DNA from: Monodelphis domestica
Taxonomy: Eukaryota > Chordata > Mammalia > Didelphimorphia > Didelphidae
NCBI RefSeq assembly: GCF_027887165.1
Contig: NC_077234.1
Location: 246,014,658 to 246,078,657, forward strand
Direction: 5' to 3'
Length of the DNA stretch: 64,000 bases
Shown here: one piece after another, positions 45,790-58,035 of the stretch
Numbering within the stretch: position 1 is the first letter of the stretch
Layout of the letters: the number at the start of each line of letters is the position of its first letter
The notes under the pieces: model-generated
What the model saw: only the letters and a program-made list of their open reading frames with translations
What the model was told of the DNA's origin: nothing
Databases searched by the model: none
Program-made: the position numbers and the translations under genes

Positions 45790-45905
45790 AAAGAGGTGGT
45801 TTAAGGCACAGCTCGATGGCATACTAGATTAAGAGCCATACATAGAGATTGGAATCCTGGGTTCAAATCTGGCCTCATATACTTCCTACCTATGTGACCC
45901 AGGAC
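45790..45905 (+). mobile_element. CORE-SINE 5' fragment
   Basis: 'aaggcacagctcgatggcatactagattaagagcc' and 'ggaatcctgggttcaaatctggcctcatatacttcctacctatgtgaccc' correspond to the head and start of the CORE. It is joined directly to the following L2. Confidence 0.75.
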
Positions 45906-45907
45906 TT

Positions 45908-46105
45908 CTCTAACTTCCTTCAAGATATAGTTTAAATCTCACTGCTCTAGGAGGTCATTTTGCATCTTGCCCCTTGAAACTATCTTCATTTCTTCTGGAT
46001 ATACCTTATATGCACCTCATTTTCTACACCTCATTTTCCTCTAGAATGAAAATTCGATAGCTTATTTTTTGCCTTTGCATTCTCAGACATTAAAATACTG
46101 CAATA
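45908..46105 (+). mobile_element. L2-type LINE fragment
   Basis: 'aacttccttcaagatatagtttaaatctc', 'ctaggaggtcattttgcatcttgcccc', 'tctagaatgaaaattcgatagc' and 'tttgcctttgcattctcag' follow L2 3' order. Confidence 0.65.
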
Positions 46106-46616
46106 AAAGTAGGAAGACACCAATCTCTCTTAAACAATGTCAAGTCTTACAATAGATGGATAATATTTTTAATATCCTTAGGTGACCAAAAAGACAATGC
46201 AATAGGGTCAGAGCATAACAGTAAGCCTCATCAAGGGAGGAAATTCTGATCCTTAGTTCTCTAGACCAATCAATTCTGAGGGACAACTTTATGATCCTTT
46301 GAGGAAAGGCTAGCAAAATTCACATTAGAAATTTGGGGAAAAGTACTATTCTAGTTCTCTAACTAGTTCTATGAAATTGTCAAATATACCTAGTAAAATA
46401 TAAGAATTACTACTTGTAGACAAAGATAATTCAAGCGTAATGGAGATACTGAAATAACTATTATGGGAAAAAACTGATCTAGGTTAAAATTTATAATAAT
46501 AAATTTATTACATAAACTATCATCAAAAAAGCATGGCCCATTAACTCATCCCAGATTTCCTTCTCCTAAAAATGACTATAATTCAAAAACATTTTAATTG
46601 TTCTATTTTTTTAAGT
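46106..46616. other. Unclassified
   Basis: No gene or named repeat is recognised. Confidence 0.4.
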
Positions 46617-46632
46617 TTTTATTTTGTTTTTA
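46617..46632. repeat. Target-site duplication of SINE, left
   Basis: TTTTATTTTGTTTTTA, identical to 46835-46850. Confidence 0.9.
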
Positions 46633-46834
46633 TTTTTTTAAACCCCTACCTTCCATCTTGGAGTCAATACTGTGTATTGGCTCCAAGGCAGAAGAGTGGT
46701 CAGGGTTAGGCAATGGGGGTCAAGTGACTTGCCCAGGGTCACCCAGCTAGGAAGTGGCTGAGGTCAGATTTGAACCCAGGACCTCCCCCTCTCTAGGCCT
46801 GACTCTAAACCCACTGAGCTACCCAGCTGTGCCC
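46633..46834 (-). mobile_element. Full-length tRNA-derived SINE (opossum SINE1-like)
   Basis: In sense (minus) it has a perfect-looking RNA polymerase III A box TAGCTCAGTGG (plus 46811-46821), a B box GGTTCAAATCT (plus 46766-46776), and a body ending in 'gtattgactccaagatggaaggtaggggttt' plus an A-run. A perfect 16-bp target-site duplication flanks it. I associate this family with opossum genomes (SINE1_MD). The intact duplication suggests a recent insertion made by L1 machinery. Confidence 0.9.
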
Positions 46835-46850
46835 TTTTATTTTGTTTTTA
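46835..46850. repeat. Target-site duplication of SINE, right
   Basis: TTTTATTTTGTTTTTA, identical to 46617-46632. Confidence 0.9.
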
Positions 46851-47039
46851 AAGGAAGTTTTGAAATCATATCATTACTATCATGATCATCATCATCAACT
46901 ATAATCAATAATGATTGAGGTTTCTCCCTATGATGGCACTGTGATATCTATGGATTCCTAAGTATTGTAACAAGAAAATCAATAATTAATAACAATCAAT
47001 AATTGGCCTGTGATTTTTAGAATTATAAAAAATAACAGT

Positions 47040-47300
47040 GAGTTTTATAGTAAGATTATAGTCCTGGGGTAATACCTCAGTTATAATGGTAATTGTATTA
47101 TTATAATAACTTTAAGGGTGTGATACCACCATTATTAATTATATTATAAATTATAATTAAAATTATTATATTATATAAATTATGAGTTATTTTATTAGTA
47201 ATTATAAATTAATATATTTATAAACCATAAATTTTTATTATTACTCATAAATTATTCTGAATTATAATTATTAACATTAATTATAAATAAATTACAATGC
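47040..47300. repeat. Extremely AT-rich low-complexity block
   Basis: Mostly ATTATAA/TTATAATTA words with many short inverted repeats. A short (ATC)n patch lies upstream at about 46880-46898. Confidence 0.8.
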
Positions 47301-48039
47301 TAATCCTAAGTGTGTTAATCCATTTTCTAGTGTACTTTATATCAAACTAATTCATGTAAAAGGCTACAGGGACCAGAAGACCACCCAAAGGCCATGGAGG
47401 ACAGTCCCTTTTAGAGGGCTGGGACCTTGAAGGTCAGGGACCTTGAGAGGGCTCCTGGTAGTCTGGATGTATCTGTAAAGAAGTTCAGGCCAAAAGTGTT
47501 CTGACCTGACTATCATGTATAAGTCACCATTATCCATCTCACATATAAGTTCCTTTTTTTGCCTTTGGAAATCTATAAATGTCAATGCTCAAAGTCTCAG
47601 GTTTTTAAGTGGCAGGAAACTTGCAGACTTCTTGTCCTGTGATTTTTCTGCCACAATCAAGTCAAATCTTTACCCAGAAATGACTCTCAGAATCTTAGTT
47701 TTAGACTATAGAATCTGTATGTGTGAAATAATATTCAACCTTTTGCCACTTTAATTTGGTAAGCCCAGACAACAAATCAAATTCAAATGTTTTTTGATAT
47801 TCTCATAGCTATCCAGAAAATCATGAGAAAAAATGGTTAGATAATTGCTTTGATACCAAAATATATAAGAAATCTGCAAAATTATACCTTGTTATTCAGT
47901 TTGAAAGCTTCAAAATAAACAAACAAAAATTTGTAACATAGAGAATCCAGAAACTGTATATTATGATTTTTAAATTCATTCAATGTGCCTTTAGAAGGTA
48001 GAATTATAATTACTGCTACACTGATATTTAAAATAATTG
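47301..48039. other. Unclassified
   Basis: No gene seen. 47360-47480 is G-rich with a local repeat of GGGACCTTGA. Confidence 0.4.
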
Positions 48040-48950
48040 ACTTATTTTACATATGGCAGCCAAGCCAGTTATGATGTTGATTATTTTTGTAATTTTGAGG
48101 CAGCTTCACACTCCTTAGATGGAGAAATGAAGGTTGAAAGTAGTGAGGAAAAGGTTGATGAAAAATGGCTTCCCTCACAACTCCCTCCTGGAGTCACTGA
48201 ATTACTTGACAAAAGGGAGATCTCCCCTAAGTGAAGCCTTGCCCCTTGCTGGCCATGCGGGCCCTCAATTATGATGGGGAAGTCTCTACAAGGAGAGGTA
48301 TGTGGGACCTCAATCCAGATATACACTGCATTCGGGCACTCACAAGCCTCCCCCTCCTATCTTCTTGAAAACTGGCAACAAGATGGCGTCTGCCAATGGG
48401 CTTACTCTTTAGATATAAGTAAATGAGATTTAATTCAGTATCTGACTGCTTATTTGATTTAATTAATGATTGGGGCAACGGGTGGAGGTTAGAGGGGTTC
48501 TGGTTGCTCTAAATCTCTTTTCTAAATAAAACTAATTACTGAAGTACAAGGTTTTCTCGTACCCAGGGGAGAGGTAGAATAGGAGAGAGAACTGCTCACT
48601 GATTTGAGTCTAGTATCTCAATAGTTCATGGAAATGAAAATCACTGAAGAAATTAGGTTTCTTGACAGGAACCAGCGATGTTTAAACAGGAACCCTCAAT
48701 ATTAGGATTTCTGTCTGCAACAGAAATCTCCACAGATGTCTTGAATGGCCCAAAAACCATCTCCTTCTTTCACTCCCTTCTGTGTCTCTGCTCTCAAGAC
48801 CCTACTTCTCAGGAGAATTTCCCAGAAGTCCTTGTTCAGTTCCCAACTGTTGTTCTTGCCTCATGCTACACTAGATGCTCAACATTCCATTCACCCTCAA
48901 TGGTTCTCTTTCCTACTCCCCATCATTACGTTTTAAAATAACCCAAGACA
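48040..48950. other. Unclassified, possibly retrovirus-derived
   Basis: An acidic 65-codon frame (48037-48234, +) precedes a GC-richer stretch with 'caacaagatggcgtctgcc' and AATAAA (48525-48530). The texture recalls an LTR and flanking region, but no TG..CA ends, target-site duplication or retroviral domain was found. Confidence 0.25.
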
Positions 48951-49182
48951 AGAAAACAACAATTGAAATCAGAATTCAGAAAAATAATGTCTTTCTAAAT
49001 TTAGACAGACTTGGGATAATTGAATTTCATCTCAGATATGTCTGCACAACATCTAAAAAAAATAATCAGGCACCAGGAAGTTTCAAAATAGTTGAAGATT
49101 TTCTATCATGTAATAGATAAAATACTTAGATTTTTGTGGCTTTAGTAGATGTAATTTGGAAATTTGATATCATATAAAATCA
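48951..49182. other. Unclassified
   Basis: No gene or named repeat is recognised. Confidence 0.4.
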
Positions 49183-49390
49183 CAAAAAACAGAACACATT
49201 AGAAAAGACCTTGATTTGGGAAGGCTTGAAAGCGAAAGAAGAAAAAAAGGGTAGTAGAAATGAATAGATAGAGTCATAGAAACAATAAACATGGACTTGG
49301 ACAGATTTTGAGAGATAGTTGAGGATAAAAGGACCTGGGGGTCCATGGGGTCACAAAAAGTTGGACACAACAATGACTAAACAATAACAA
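49183..49390 (+). mobile_element. RTE (BovB-type) LINE 3' end
   Basis: It carries the end of an RTE ORF: 'aaaagaccttgatttgggaaggcttgaaagcgaaag', 'acatggacttggacagattttgagagatagttgaggataaaagg', then 'ggtccatggggtcacaaaaagttggacacaac' and an AACAATAAC tail. The translated pattern (KTLIWEGLKAK..MDLDRFREIVEDKRTW..VHGVTKSWTQQ) is that of an RTE/BovB C-terminus, with mutations. Confidence 0.85.
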
Positions 49391-51297
49391 TAGAATAAAC
49401 CTAACTTTTAGCTCAGAAACAAATTTTATTTTCTAGTTTTAAAATGTTTAATTCCAAATGTCAATAAAATAGAAATACTTCAAGCACAGCTGCATGTGTA
49501 ATAAAGTGTTGGCAAGCCAGAAATTACACTGTGTAATTTAAAACTCTTTTGTTTTATTTTGGAGAGGAACTGGGAGAGAAAGAACTTTTGGCAAGTGGTT
49601 CAGTTACCTCTCACAGTTGTGTAATGACTGAGGCTCATCAGGTCAATCCTAAACTCTTCTCCTTAATCCAAATTTTCAAAAAAAAAAAAATAAACAATAT
49701 GAAAAACTCTCTAACATTGACATTCTCTTCATTATTTCAAATGCATTTTAACAAAATTAAACATGTTTTAAGAAAGATATTGTATACCTAGTTTTATGCA
49801 GAAAAATGGGTTCATATATGGTCTGGGATTATAAATCTATAAATGACGTAGTATAAAAAGGGGAAAATAAAATGTGGTTCCTACTTAACAAAGAAATTGC
49901 CTGAAGCTTTTATGATACACAGAACATATTACAAACAGTGGGGAAAATTCAGCAACCTTTTATGTGTATACTTTTTTCCTCTTTTTTTTATGACAATGAA
50001 AATTTCTAAACATTGGAAGTAGCAAACAAGCAGCTGTGTACAATAATTTAATAACCAACTATTACAAATATCACCATGGTTAGAGGCACAGTAGGGGCTG
50101 TGGTTGGCACAGCAGTGTCCCTAATCCCAAGCCAACATAAATTTAATGGATCCATTAGCTACACTGGGGGGGAGGGGAATTTTTGAACTGGGATAGTTCT
50201 GATTCCCACTGTTTGGGAAGTAGTAAAAGCTACTGGGATTCAAATTCATTGTTCACAGCCTAACACAAAATACACACTACTCAGATTTGCTAAGAAAATA
50301 TAGAATATATGTTCTGTTACGCTCTGATAACATAGCATATCAATTGAACCAGTTCCATTTAAAATACAATGCCCCTACAAAGTCAGAAACTTAGGTAGTC
50401 ATTCTGCCCTAGAGTTAAACTAATTCAATAGAAACATTTCAATGGTCTTAATAATTTCGTGATCAGGTACCTTTATTTAATTTTAGCCAACAGTGATAGC
50501 ATGTATTTAAATTTCATTTAATTTAGTTATGATTAATGCCTACCTTATAGAAAATGTTCCTTCACACACTTGCATAGTTATTAGTTAATAATCTATTTTT
50601 TCAAAGTAAGAGAGGACAGGTTTTAATAACTACTTCTATATACTTTAATACAAGAGTAATGTTTCCTGTGCAAATCAAGCATAATTCTATAGACAGAGAA
50701 TATTCTGTGTAAAATTGTATTTGATAGGATATTTTGAAGTTAAAATGTAGTATCAGTTCTCATTGTTGAATTCTCCAAATAAGCTGAAAAGAACATGAAT
50801 TTTGCCTTTATTAACTATTGCCTCCCTTATGAATATGTTCTCTGCAATCAAAATTAATTGTCAGTGATATCATTAAGTAATGAATAATTTTGTGTGAAAA
50901 ATTAAAAAGCAAAATTACTATTGCACAATAGTTATTTCAATGCCTATGAGGGAAAAACATATAAATCGGTATTTTGCAGTAGACCTTTTTTCCTGTGTTT
51001 GCCTTTCTATTGTCCATCTTCATTACTTGCTTGATTGATGGAAATTCTGCTCAATTTTTTCCTTAAGCAATATATGGAGAGTTAGTGATTTATAACATAA
51101 GATCTGAATTAAAAGTATTTCTCAAATGTTAGAGATGTGTTCAGTAAATAATTATAGTTTAACAAGGGAAAGGGTTTAAAAAAGGTAAAAGAAAACATGA
51201 TATTTGAAAAAAAGAATAAGAGAGTAAAAGAACCAAGAAGGGGTTGGAAAGGAGCAACTTTTCTGTGGAAAACAACTTTTAAAAATAGGCAGAAATG
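49391..51297. other. Unclassified
   Basis: About 1.9 kb with no gene or clear repeat. An A-run at about 49679-49690 and a G-run at about 50166-50176 are present. Confidence 0.4.
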
Positions 51298-51520
51298 ACA
51301 ATCCTATATAAATTAATTTACTTATTTAGTGTTATACAAAAAAAAATTTCAAAGAATTAGAAAAATTATTATAAAGTTCATCTGGAAGAACAAAGGATCA
51401 ACAATATCAAATGAACTAGTGAAAAGAAAAAGGGAAAGGATGGAAATTTAGCATTACTAGATCTCAAACTATACTATAAAACAGTGATCATCAAAACTAA
51501 ACTATTAGGTACTGACTTAC
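51298..51520 (+). mobile_element. Old host L1 ORF2 fragment, left part
   Basis: 'aatcctatataaattaatttacttatttagtg', 'gttcatctggaagaacaaagg' and 'agatctcaaactatactataaaac' match the ORF2 segment after the RT domain. The element stops at a 22-bp target and resumes at 56788. Confidence 0.85.
51499..51520. repeat. Target-site duplication of inserted L1, left
   Basis: AAACTATTAGGTACTGAC and the next 4 bases pair with 56788-56809 at 18 of 22 positions. Confidence 0.7.
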
Positions 51521-54500
51521 TGGTAAACATGGCAGCAGTCTAGACAGAGGACTCTTACTCTCCTCAGTACCTACTGATATATACTACTTAGACCAAGAAA
51601 ACTTAATTCATATGAACAAAGGGACTCTACAGTAGGACTCAGCATTGAAGATACATGGGATTTGGACATTTCCACACTATAAGGGGGTGAAAAACCTCCC
51701 ACAAGAACAAGAGCTGATCTACCTTCCCCCACCCCACCAACAGAGCCAGAGTCAGAGCCAGCTCGTTCTAGAATCAGTGAGTGAGTGAGGGGCACCTCTA
51801 GAGTGAGTGAGGGGTGCCTGTAGGTCCTTGGCAGCTGACTAAGACCACCAAGGACCTAACCCAGAGAAGAGCAAGACCTGAGACCTCATCAGGCTAAAGA
51901 GGTCAGACCGTGGGTGCTCACAAGTTGACTATATACTTCCAGGGGAAAGTATGGGTATTTAACAAAATACACTTCAAATTATTTGTAAAGAAAAGACTGG
52001 AACTAAGTGGAAAGTTTGATATCCAAACACAAAGATCGAGAGCAAAATGAAAAGGCAAATAAGAAAGAGAGGGGAAAGGGGATAAAATTGTTTTTTTCCA
52101 AACATTCTACTTTAAGGGCTTCAATACAATCAAATTATTTATATTAATATATGGGTAAATGTTATTTGTAACTCTCAAAATAATATTCACTATTATAGTA
52201 ATTAGAAGAATCATTCACAGGAAAAGATTGGGGTAATAAGTGCTATAAGATGAGATGCAAAAGAAGAAAAAGGGAGGGGGGAATCAAAGATGGCACCAAG
52301 AGATACTTGAAGAAATAAAATAAATAGGATAATCTTTATCACACAAAGACACATGGGAAGGGGAGGGGAAGAATACTCTTATAAGAAGGAGAAGAAGAGA
52401 GTGCAAATAGGTAATACTTAAACCTTACTCTCAGTGAAATCAATTCTGAGAGGGAAGAGCATCTAGATCAATTAGGGTATTGAATTCTATATTACCCTAC
52501 AGGGAAAGTTAGAAGGGAAAACTAAGGGGGGGAAAGGGGGTTGAGGGGCAGAGAGTACAAAACAGGAAGGAAAGAAAAGGGGAGGGAACTTAAGAGACCC
52601 TAAAAAACAAGAAGGAGAAAAAAAGCTAGGGGGCAGAAAGGGAAACATATTAAGGGTGGGGATTAAGGGGACTGAATAAAAGCAAACCACTGGTTTAAAA
52701 GGATATAGCAAAAGAAGAAAGGACAGAAGTAGGAGAGGATATCAAAATAATGGGGAATACAGAAGTGGCAATCATAACTGAATGTGAATGGGATGAACTC
52801 ACCCATAAAACAAACAAAAAAAAATAGGAGAGTGGAATAAAAACTAAAATCCTACCATGTGCTGTCTAAAAGGAACACATTTGAGACATGTAGACACTCA
52901 CTAGATTAGAATAAAGGTTGGAGTAAAAACCTATTGGGCCTCATCTGATAGAAAGAAGGAAGGAGTTGCAATCATGATATCTGACAAAGCCAAGTAAAAA
53001 TAGATCTGATTAAAAGGGATGGGGAAGGTAAATATATTCTGATAAAAGGGAGTATAGACAATGAGGAAATATCAGTCATCAACATGTGTTCACCAAATGG
53101 TATAGCATCCAGATTTCTAAATTAGAAAATAGTGGAGTTGAAGGAGGAAATAGTTAGTAAAACTATACTAAGAGGAGACCTAAAATTGTCACTCTCAAAT
53201 TTAGATGAATCAAATCAAAAACTAAATAAGAAAGAAATAAGAGATGTGAGTGAAATCTTAGAAAAATTAGAGTTAATAGATATATGGAGAAAAATATATA
53301 GGGACAAAAAATAATACACTTTTGTTTCAGCAGCACATGGAACATTTACAAAGATTGACCATGTTCTAGGGTATAAAAATATGGCAAACAACTGAAGAAA
53401 AACAGAAATAATAAATGCAACCTTTTCTGGTCATAATTCAATAAAATGATAATCACTAAGTGTACATGGAGAGGCAAATCAAAAATTAATTGAAAATTAA
53501 ATAATATGATTCTCCAAAATCGTTTAGAGAACAAATCAGAGAAACAATTAAAATTTCACTGAAGAAAATGACAATGATAAAACATCCTTTCAAAATCTAT
53601 GGGATGCAGGCAAAGCTGTATTCAGGGGGAAATTTATATCCTGGAATTGAAATATTAACAAATTAGGAAGGGTAGAGGTCAGTGAATTGAACATGCAAAT
53701 CAAAAAACTTGAAAGCGAACAAATCAAAAATCCCCAGAAGAAAACTAAATTAGAGATCCTAAAAATTAAGGGAGAATTTAATAAAATTGAAAGTGAAAGA
53801 ATTGTTTAAATAACAAAAAAGACTAGAAGCTGTTTGTTATTTTGAAAAAAACAAACAAAATAGATGAAAAGGGAGACCTCACCTCCAATGAAGAGGAAAT
53901 TAAGGCAATCATTAAAAATTATCATGTCCTATTATATGGCAACAAATATGGCAATACAAGTGGTATGGATCAATATTTACAACAATATAAATTGCCTAGA
54001 TTAACAGAGAAGAAATATGATTCTTCAATAATCCCATATCAGAAAAAGAAATTGAACAAGCCATTAAAGAACTCACTAAGAAAAAATCACCATGGCCTGA
54101 TGGATTCACAAGTGAATTCTATCAAACATTTAAAGAACAACTAATTCCAATATTATACAAACTATTTGAAATGATAAGCAAAGAAGGAATTCTACCAAAT
54201 TCCTTTCATGACACAAATATGGTACTGATTCCAAAGTCAGGCAGATCAAAACAGAGAAAGAAAACTATAGACCAATCTCCTTAATGAACATAGATGTAAA
54301 AATCTTAAATAGAATACTAACAAAAAGACTCCAGAAGTCATCACGAGGGTTATTCATTTTGATCAAGTGGGATTTATACCAGAAATGCAAGGATGGTTCA
54401 ATATTAGGAAAACGATCCACATAATTGGCCATATCAAAAAGCAAAACAACAAATATAACATGATTATCTCAAAAGACACAGAAAAAAGCCTTTGACAAAA

Positions 54501-56787
54501 TACAACACTCATTCCTATTGAAAATATTAGAATGTATAGGAATAGAACATCCTATAGAACATTATTTAGATAAATTATTTATCTAAAACCATCAACCAAT
54601 ATCATCTGCAATTGGGATAAACTAGATGCATTCCCAATAAGATCAGGAGTGAAACAAGGATTCCCATTATCACCTCTATTATTTAACATTGTACTAGTAA
54701 CCCTAGCAGTAGCAATTAGAGAAGAAAAAGAAATTGAAGGTATTAAAGTAGGCAATGAGGAGACCAAGCCATGACTCTTTGCAGATGATATGATGGTCTG
54801 TTTAAAGAATCCTAGAGAATTTACTAAAAAGCTAGTGGAAATACTCAACAACTTTAGCAAAGTGGCACAATACAAAATAAACCCACAAAAGTCATCAGCA
54901 TTTCTATAAGTCTCCAACACATCTCAGCAGCGAGAATTAGAAAGACAAATTACATTTAAAATCACCCTAGACAATATAAAATACTTAGGAATCTATCTGC
55001 TGAGACAAAAACAGGAATTATATGAACACAACTATAAAACATTTTCCACACAATTAAAACTAGTTCTCAACAATTGGAAAAACATTAACTGCTCATGGGT
55101 AGGATGAGCCACTATAATAAAAATGACCCTCCTACTCGAATTTATTTACCTATTTAGTGCTATACCCATGGAAGTACAAAAAAACCTTTTTACTGAATTA
55201 GAAAAAAAAACATGAATTCATTTGGAAGAACAAAAGATCAAGGATATCTAGGGAAATACTGGGAAAAAAATGTGAAGGAAGGTGTCCTTGCAGTACCAGA
55301 TCTCAAACTATACTATAAAGCTATGGTCATGAAAACAATTTGATACTGACTAAGAGACAGAAAGGAGGATCAGTGGAACAGACATGGGGTAACTGACCTG
55401 ACCAAGACAGTCTATGATAAGTCCAAAGATCCCAGCTTTGGGGGCTCAAATCCACTATTTGATAAAAACTGCTGGGAATATTGGAAGACACTGTGTGAGA
55501 GATTAGGTTTGGATCAACATCTCACACCCTACACCAAGATAAACTCAGAATTGGTGAATGACTTGAATATAAAGAAGGAAACTATAAGTAAATTAGGTGA
55601 ACACAGAATAGTATACATGTCAGATATTTGGGAATGGGAAGATTTTAAAACCAAGCAAGAGTTAGAAAAAAATCACAAAATGTAAAATCAATAATTTTGA
55701 TTACATCAAATTAAAAGTTTTTGTACAAACAAAATTAAAAAAATTAGAAGGGAAGTAACAAATTGGGAAACAATCTTCATAACCAAAACCTCTGACAAAG
55801 GTCTAATTACTCAAATTTATAAAGAGCTAAATCAATTATACAAAAAATCAAGCCATTCTCCAATTGATAAATGGACAAGGGACATGAATAGGCAACTTTC
55901 AGTTAAAGAAATCCAAACCATTAGTAAGCACATGAAAAAATGGTCTAAATCTCTTATAATCAGAGAGATGCAAATAATAAACAACTCTGAGGTATCACCT
56001 CACACCTAGTAGATTGGCTAACATGACAGCAATGGAATATAAAGAATGCTGGAGGGGATGTGGCAAAGTGGGGACATTAATTCATTGCTGGTGGAGTTGT
56101 GAATTGATCCAACCATTCTGGAGGGCAATTTGGAACTATGCCCAAACGGCGCTAAAAGACTGTCTGCCCTTTGATCCAGCCATAGCACTGCTGGGCCTGT
56201 ACCCCAAAGAGATAATAAGGAAAAAGACTTGTACAAGAATATTCATAGCTGCAATCTTTGTGGTGGCAAAAATTGGAAAATGAGGGGATGCCCTTCATTT
56301 GGGGAATGGCTTGTGGTATATGTTGGTGATGGAATACTATTGTGCTAAAAGGAATAATAAATGGAGGAATTCCACGGAGACTGGAATGACCTCCAGGAAG
56401 TGATGCAGAGCAAAAGGAGCAGAGCCAGGAGAACATTGTACACAGAGACTGATATACTGTGGTACAATCGAATGTAATGGAGTTCTCCATTAGTGGCAAT
56501 GCAGTGATCCTGAACAACCCGGAAGGTTCTATGAGAAAGAACACTATCCACATTCAGAGGAAAAACTGTGGAAGTAGAAACACCAAAGAAAAACAGTTGC
56601 TTGATTACATGGGTCGAGAGGGATAAATGATAATCCTACTGCAAACATGGAGATGAAGGACACATGTAATACCCAGTGGAATTGCACATCAGCTACAGGA
56701 AGGGTAGGGATAGGAAAGGTAGGGATAGAATATGATTCTTGTAGCCAAGGAATATTGTTCTAAATGGACTAAATAAAATTAAAAATA
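51521..56787 (+). mobile_element. Old near full-length L1 with ORF1 deletion
   Basis: A complete 5' end ('aaacatggcagcagtctag') and 5' UTR (to about 51935) run directly into the last ~35 codons of ORF1, so most of ORF1 is deleted. The purine-rich spacer is at about 52050-52770. ORF2 remnants span about 52780-56440, including 'gcagatgatatgatggtctg' (A-D-D site, about 54780-54800) and the C-terminal [18 protein letters not shown] block near 56050-56100. The 3' UTR and A-rich tail end at about 56787. Numerous stops make it inactive. Confidence 0.9.
52780..56440 (+). pseudogene. L1 ORF2 remnant (endonuclease-reverse transcriptase)
   Basis: It aligns by eye with the young ORF2 along nearly its full length. 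The longest surviving open pieces are short: 53132-53314 (endonuclease middle), 53842-54144 (linker to RT, with KLPRLTE) and 56014-56283 (Cys-rich C-terminus ending [14 protein letters not shown]). Stops and frameshifts lie between them. At the site of the 10-bp duplication in the young L1 (around 53990-54005) this copy has the single, unduplicated version. Confidence 0.88.
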
Positions 56788-57915
56788 AAACTATATGGTA
56801 CTGGCTTAGAGATAGAAGGATAGATCAATGGAAGAGGCTTGGGGTAAATGACAGTAGCAAAATAGTGTTTGATAAACCCCAAATCCCAGTTTTGGGGACA
56901 AGAGCCCACTATTTAACAAAAACTGCTGGGAGAATTCGAAAACAGTATGGGAGAAATTAGGACTAGATTAAAATCTTCCACCCTATGCCATGATCAATTC
57001 AGAATGGGTAAATGACTTAAGTATAAAGAGGTAAATCATAAACAAATTAGGTAAACATAGAATCTTGTATCTATCAGATCTATGGGAAAGGAAAGAATTT
57101 AAGACCAAGAAGGATATAGAGATTACTAAAAATGTAAAAGGAATAATTTTGATTATGTTAAATTAAAAAGTTCTATACAAACAATGGTTATGTTAAATTT
57201 AAAAGTTTCTGTTCAAACCAAACCAATGCAACCAAAATTAGAAAGGAAGCAACAAATTGGGGGAAAAATTATAACCAAAACCTCTGACAAATGTTTAATT
57301 TTCAAACTTATAAGGAGCTAAGTCAATTTTACAAAAAATCAAGTCATTCCCCAATTGACAAGTGGTCAAGGGACATGAATAGGCAGTTTTCAGATAAAGA
57401 AACCAAAACTATTAATAAGCACATGAAAAAGTGTTCTAAATCTCTTATAATCAGAGAGATGCAAATCAAAACAACTCTGAGGTATCACCTCACACCTAGC
57501 AGATTGGCTAACATAACAGCAAAGGAAAGTAATGAATGCTGGAGGGGATGTGGCAAAATAGGGACATTAATTCATTGCTGGTGGAGTTGTGAACTGATCC
57601 AACCATTCTGGAAGGTAATTTGGAATTATGTGCAAAGGGCTTTAAAAGAATGCATATCCTTTGATCCAGCAATACCACTGCTGAGTTTGTACCTCAAAGA
57701 GATAATAAAGAAAAATACTTGTACAAAAATATTTATAGCCTCGCTCTTTGTGGTGGCAAAAATTGGAAAATTAAGGTGTATCTCTAAATTGGGGAATGGC
57801 TGAATAAATTGTGGTATCTGATGGTGAGAAAATGATGTTGTACTATAAGCATTGATGATCTGGAGACTTTCTATATGAACTGGGAGAACCTCAATGAACT
57901 AATGCTACTGCAGTA
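56788..57915 (+). mobile_element. Old host L1 ORF2 fragment, right part
   Basis: Continues the ORF2 begun at 51298-51520 ('ctatatggtactggcttagag', 'aaaactgctgggagaattcg') to the C-terminus. 57291-57803 is open for 170 codons with [20 protein letters not shown] and [18 protein letters not shown]. It ends in an old-type 3' UTR start at about 57915. An imperfect ~36-bp tandem duplication (about 57149-57184 and 57185-57220) is specific to this copy. Confidence 0.87.
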
Positions 57916-57917
57916 AC

Positions 57918-58035
57918 GTGTCTGTCTCCTCTTAGTATTCTTCCTCTTCCTCTTTCCCTGTCTCTCTCTCTCCTGCTTTGTCTTTTATTCCATATCCCTT
58001 TGCCTTTCTCACTCTCTGTCTCTCTCTGTCTCACA
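57918..58035. repeat. CT-rich low-complexity tract
   Basis: Imperfect TCTCTG/TCTCTC repeats on plus. Confidence 0.75.

Noticed and set aside
46766..46821. tRNA gene suggested by A and B boxes
   Set aside because: The boxes belong to a SINE with an A-tail and target-site duplication; no cloverleaf or 3' acceptor pairing follows.
48460..48490. Retroviral primer-binding site near 'ttggggcaacgggtgg'
   Set aside because: It does not match a tRNA 3' end well and no adjacent LTR boundary or gag was found.
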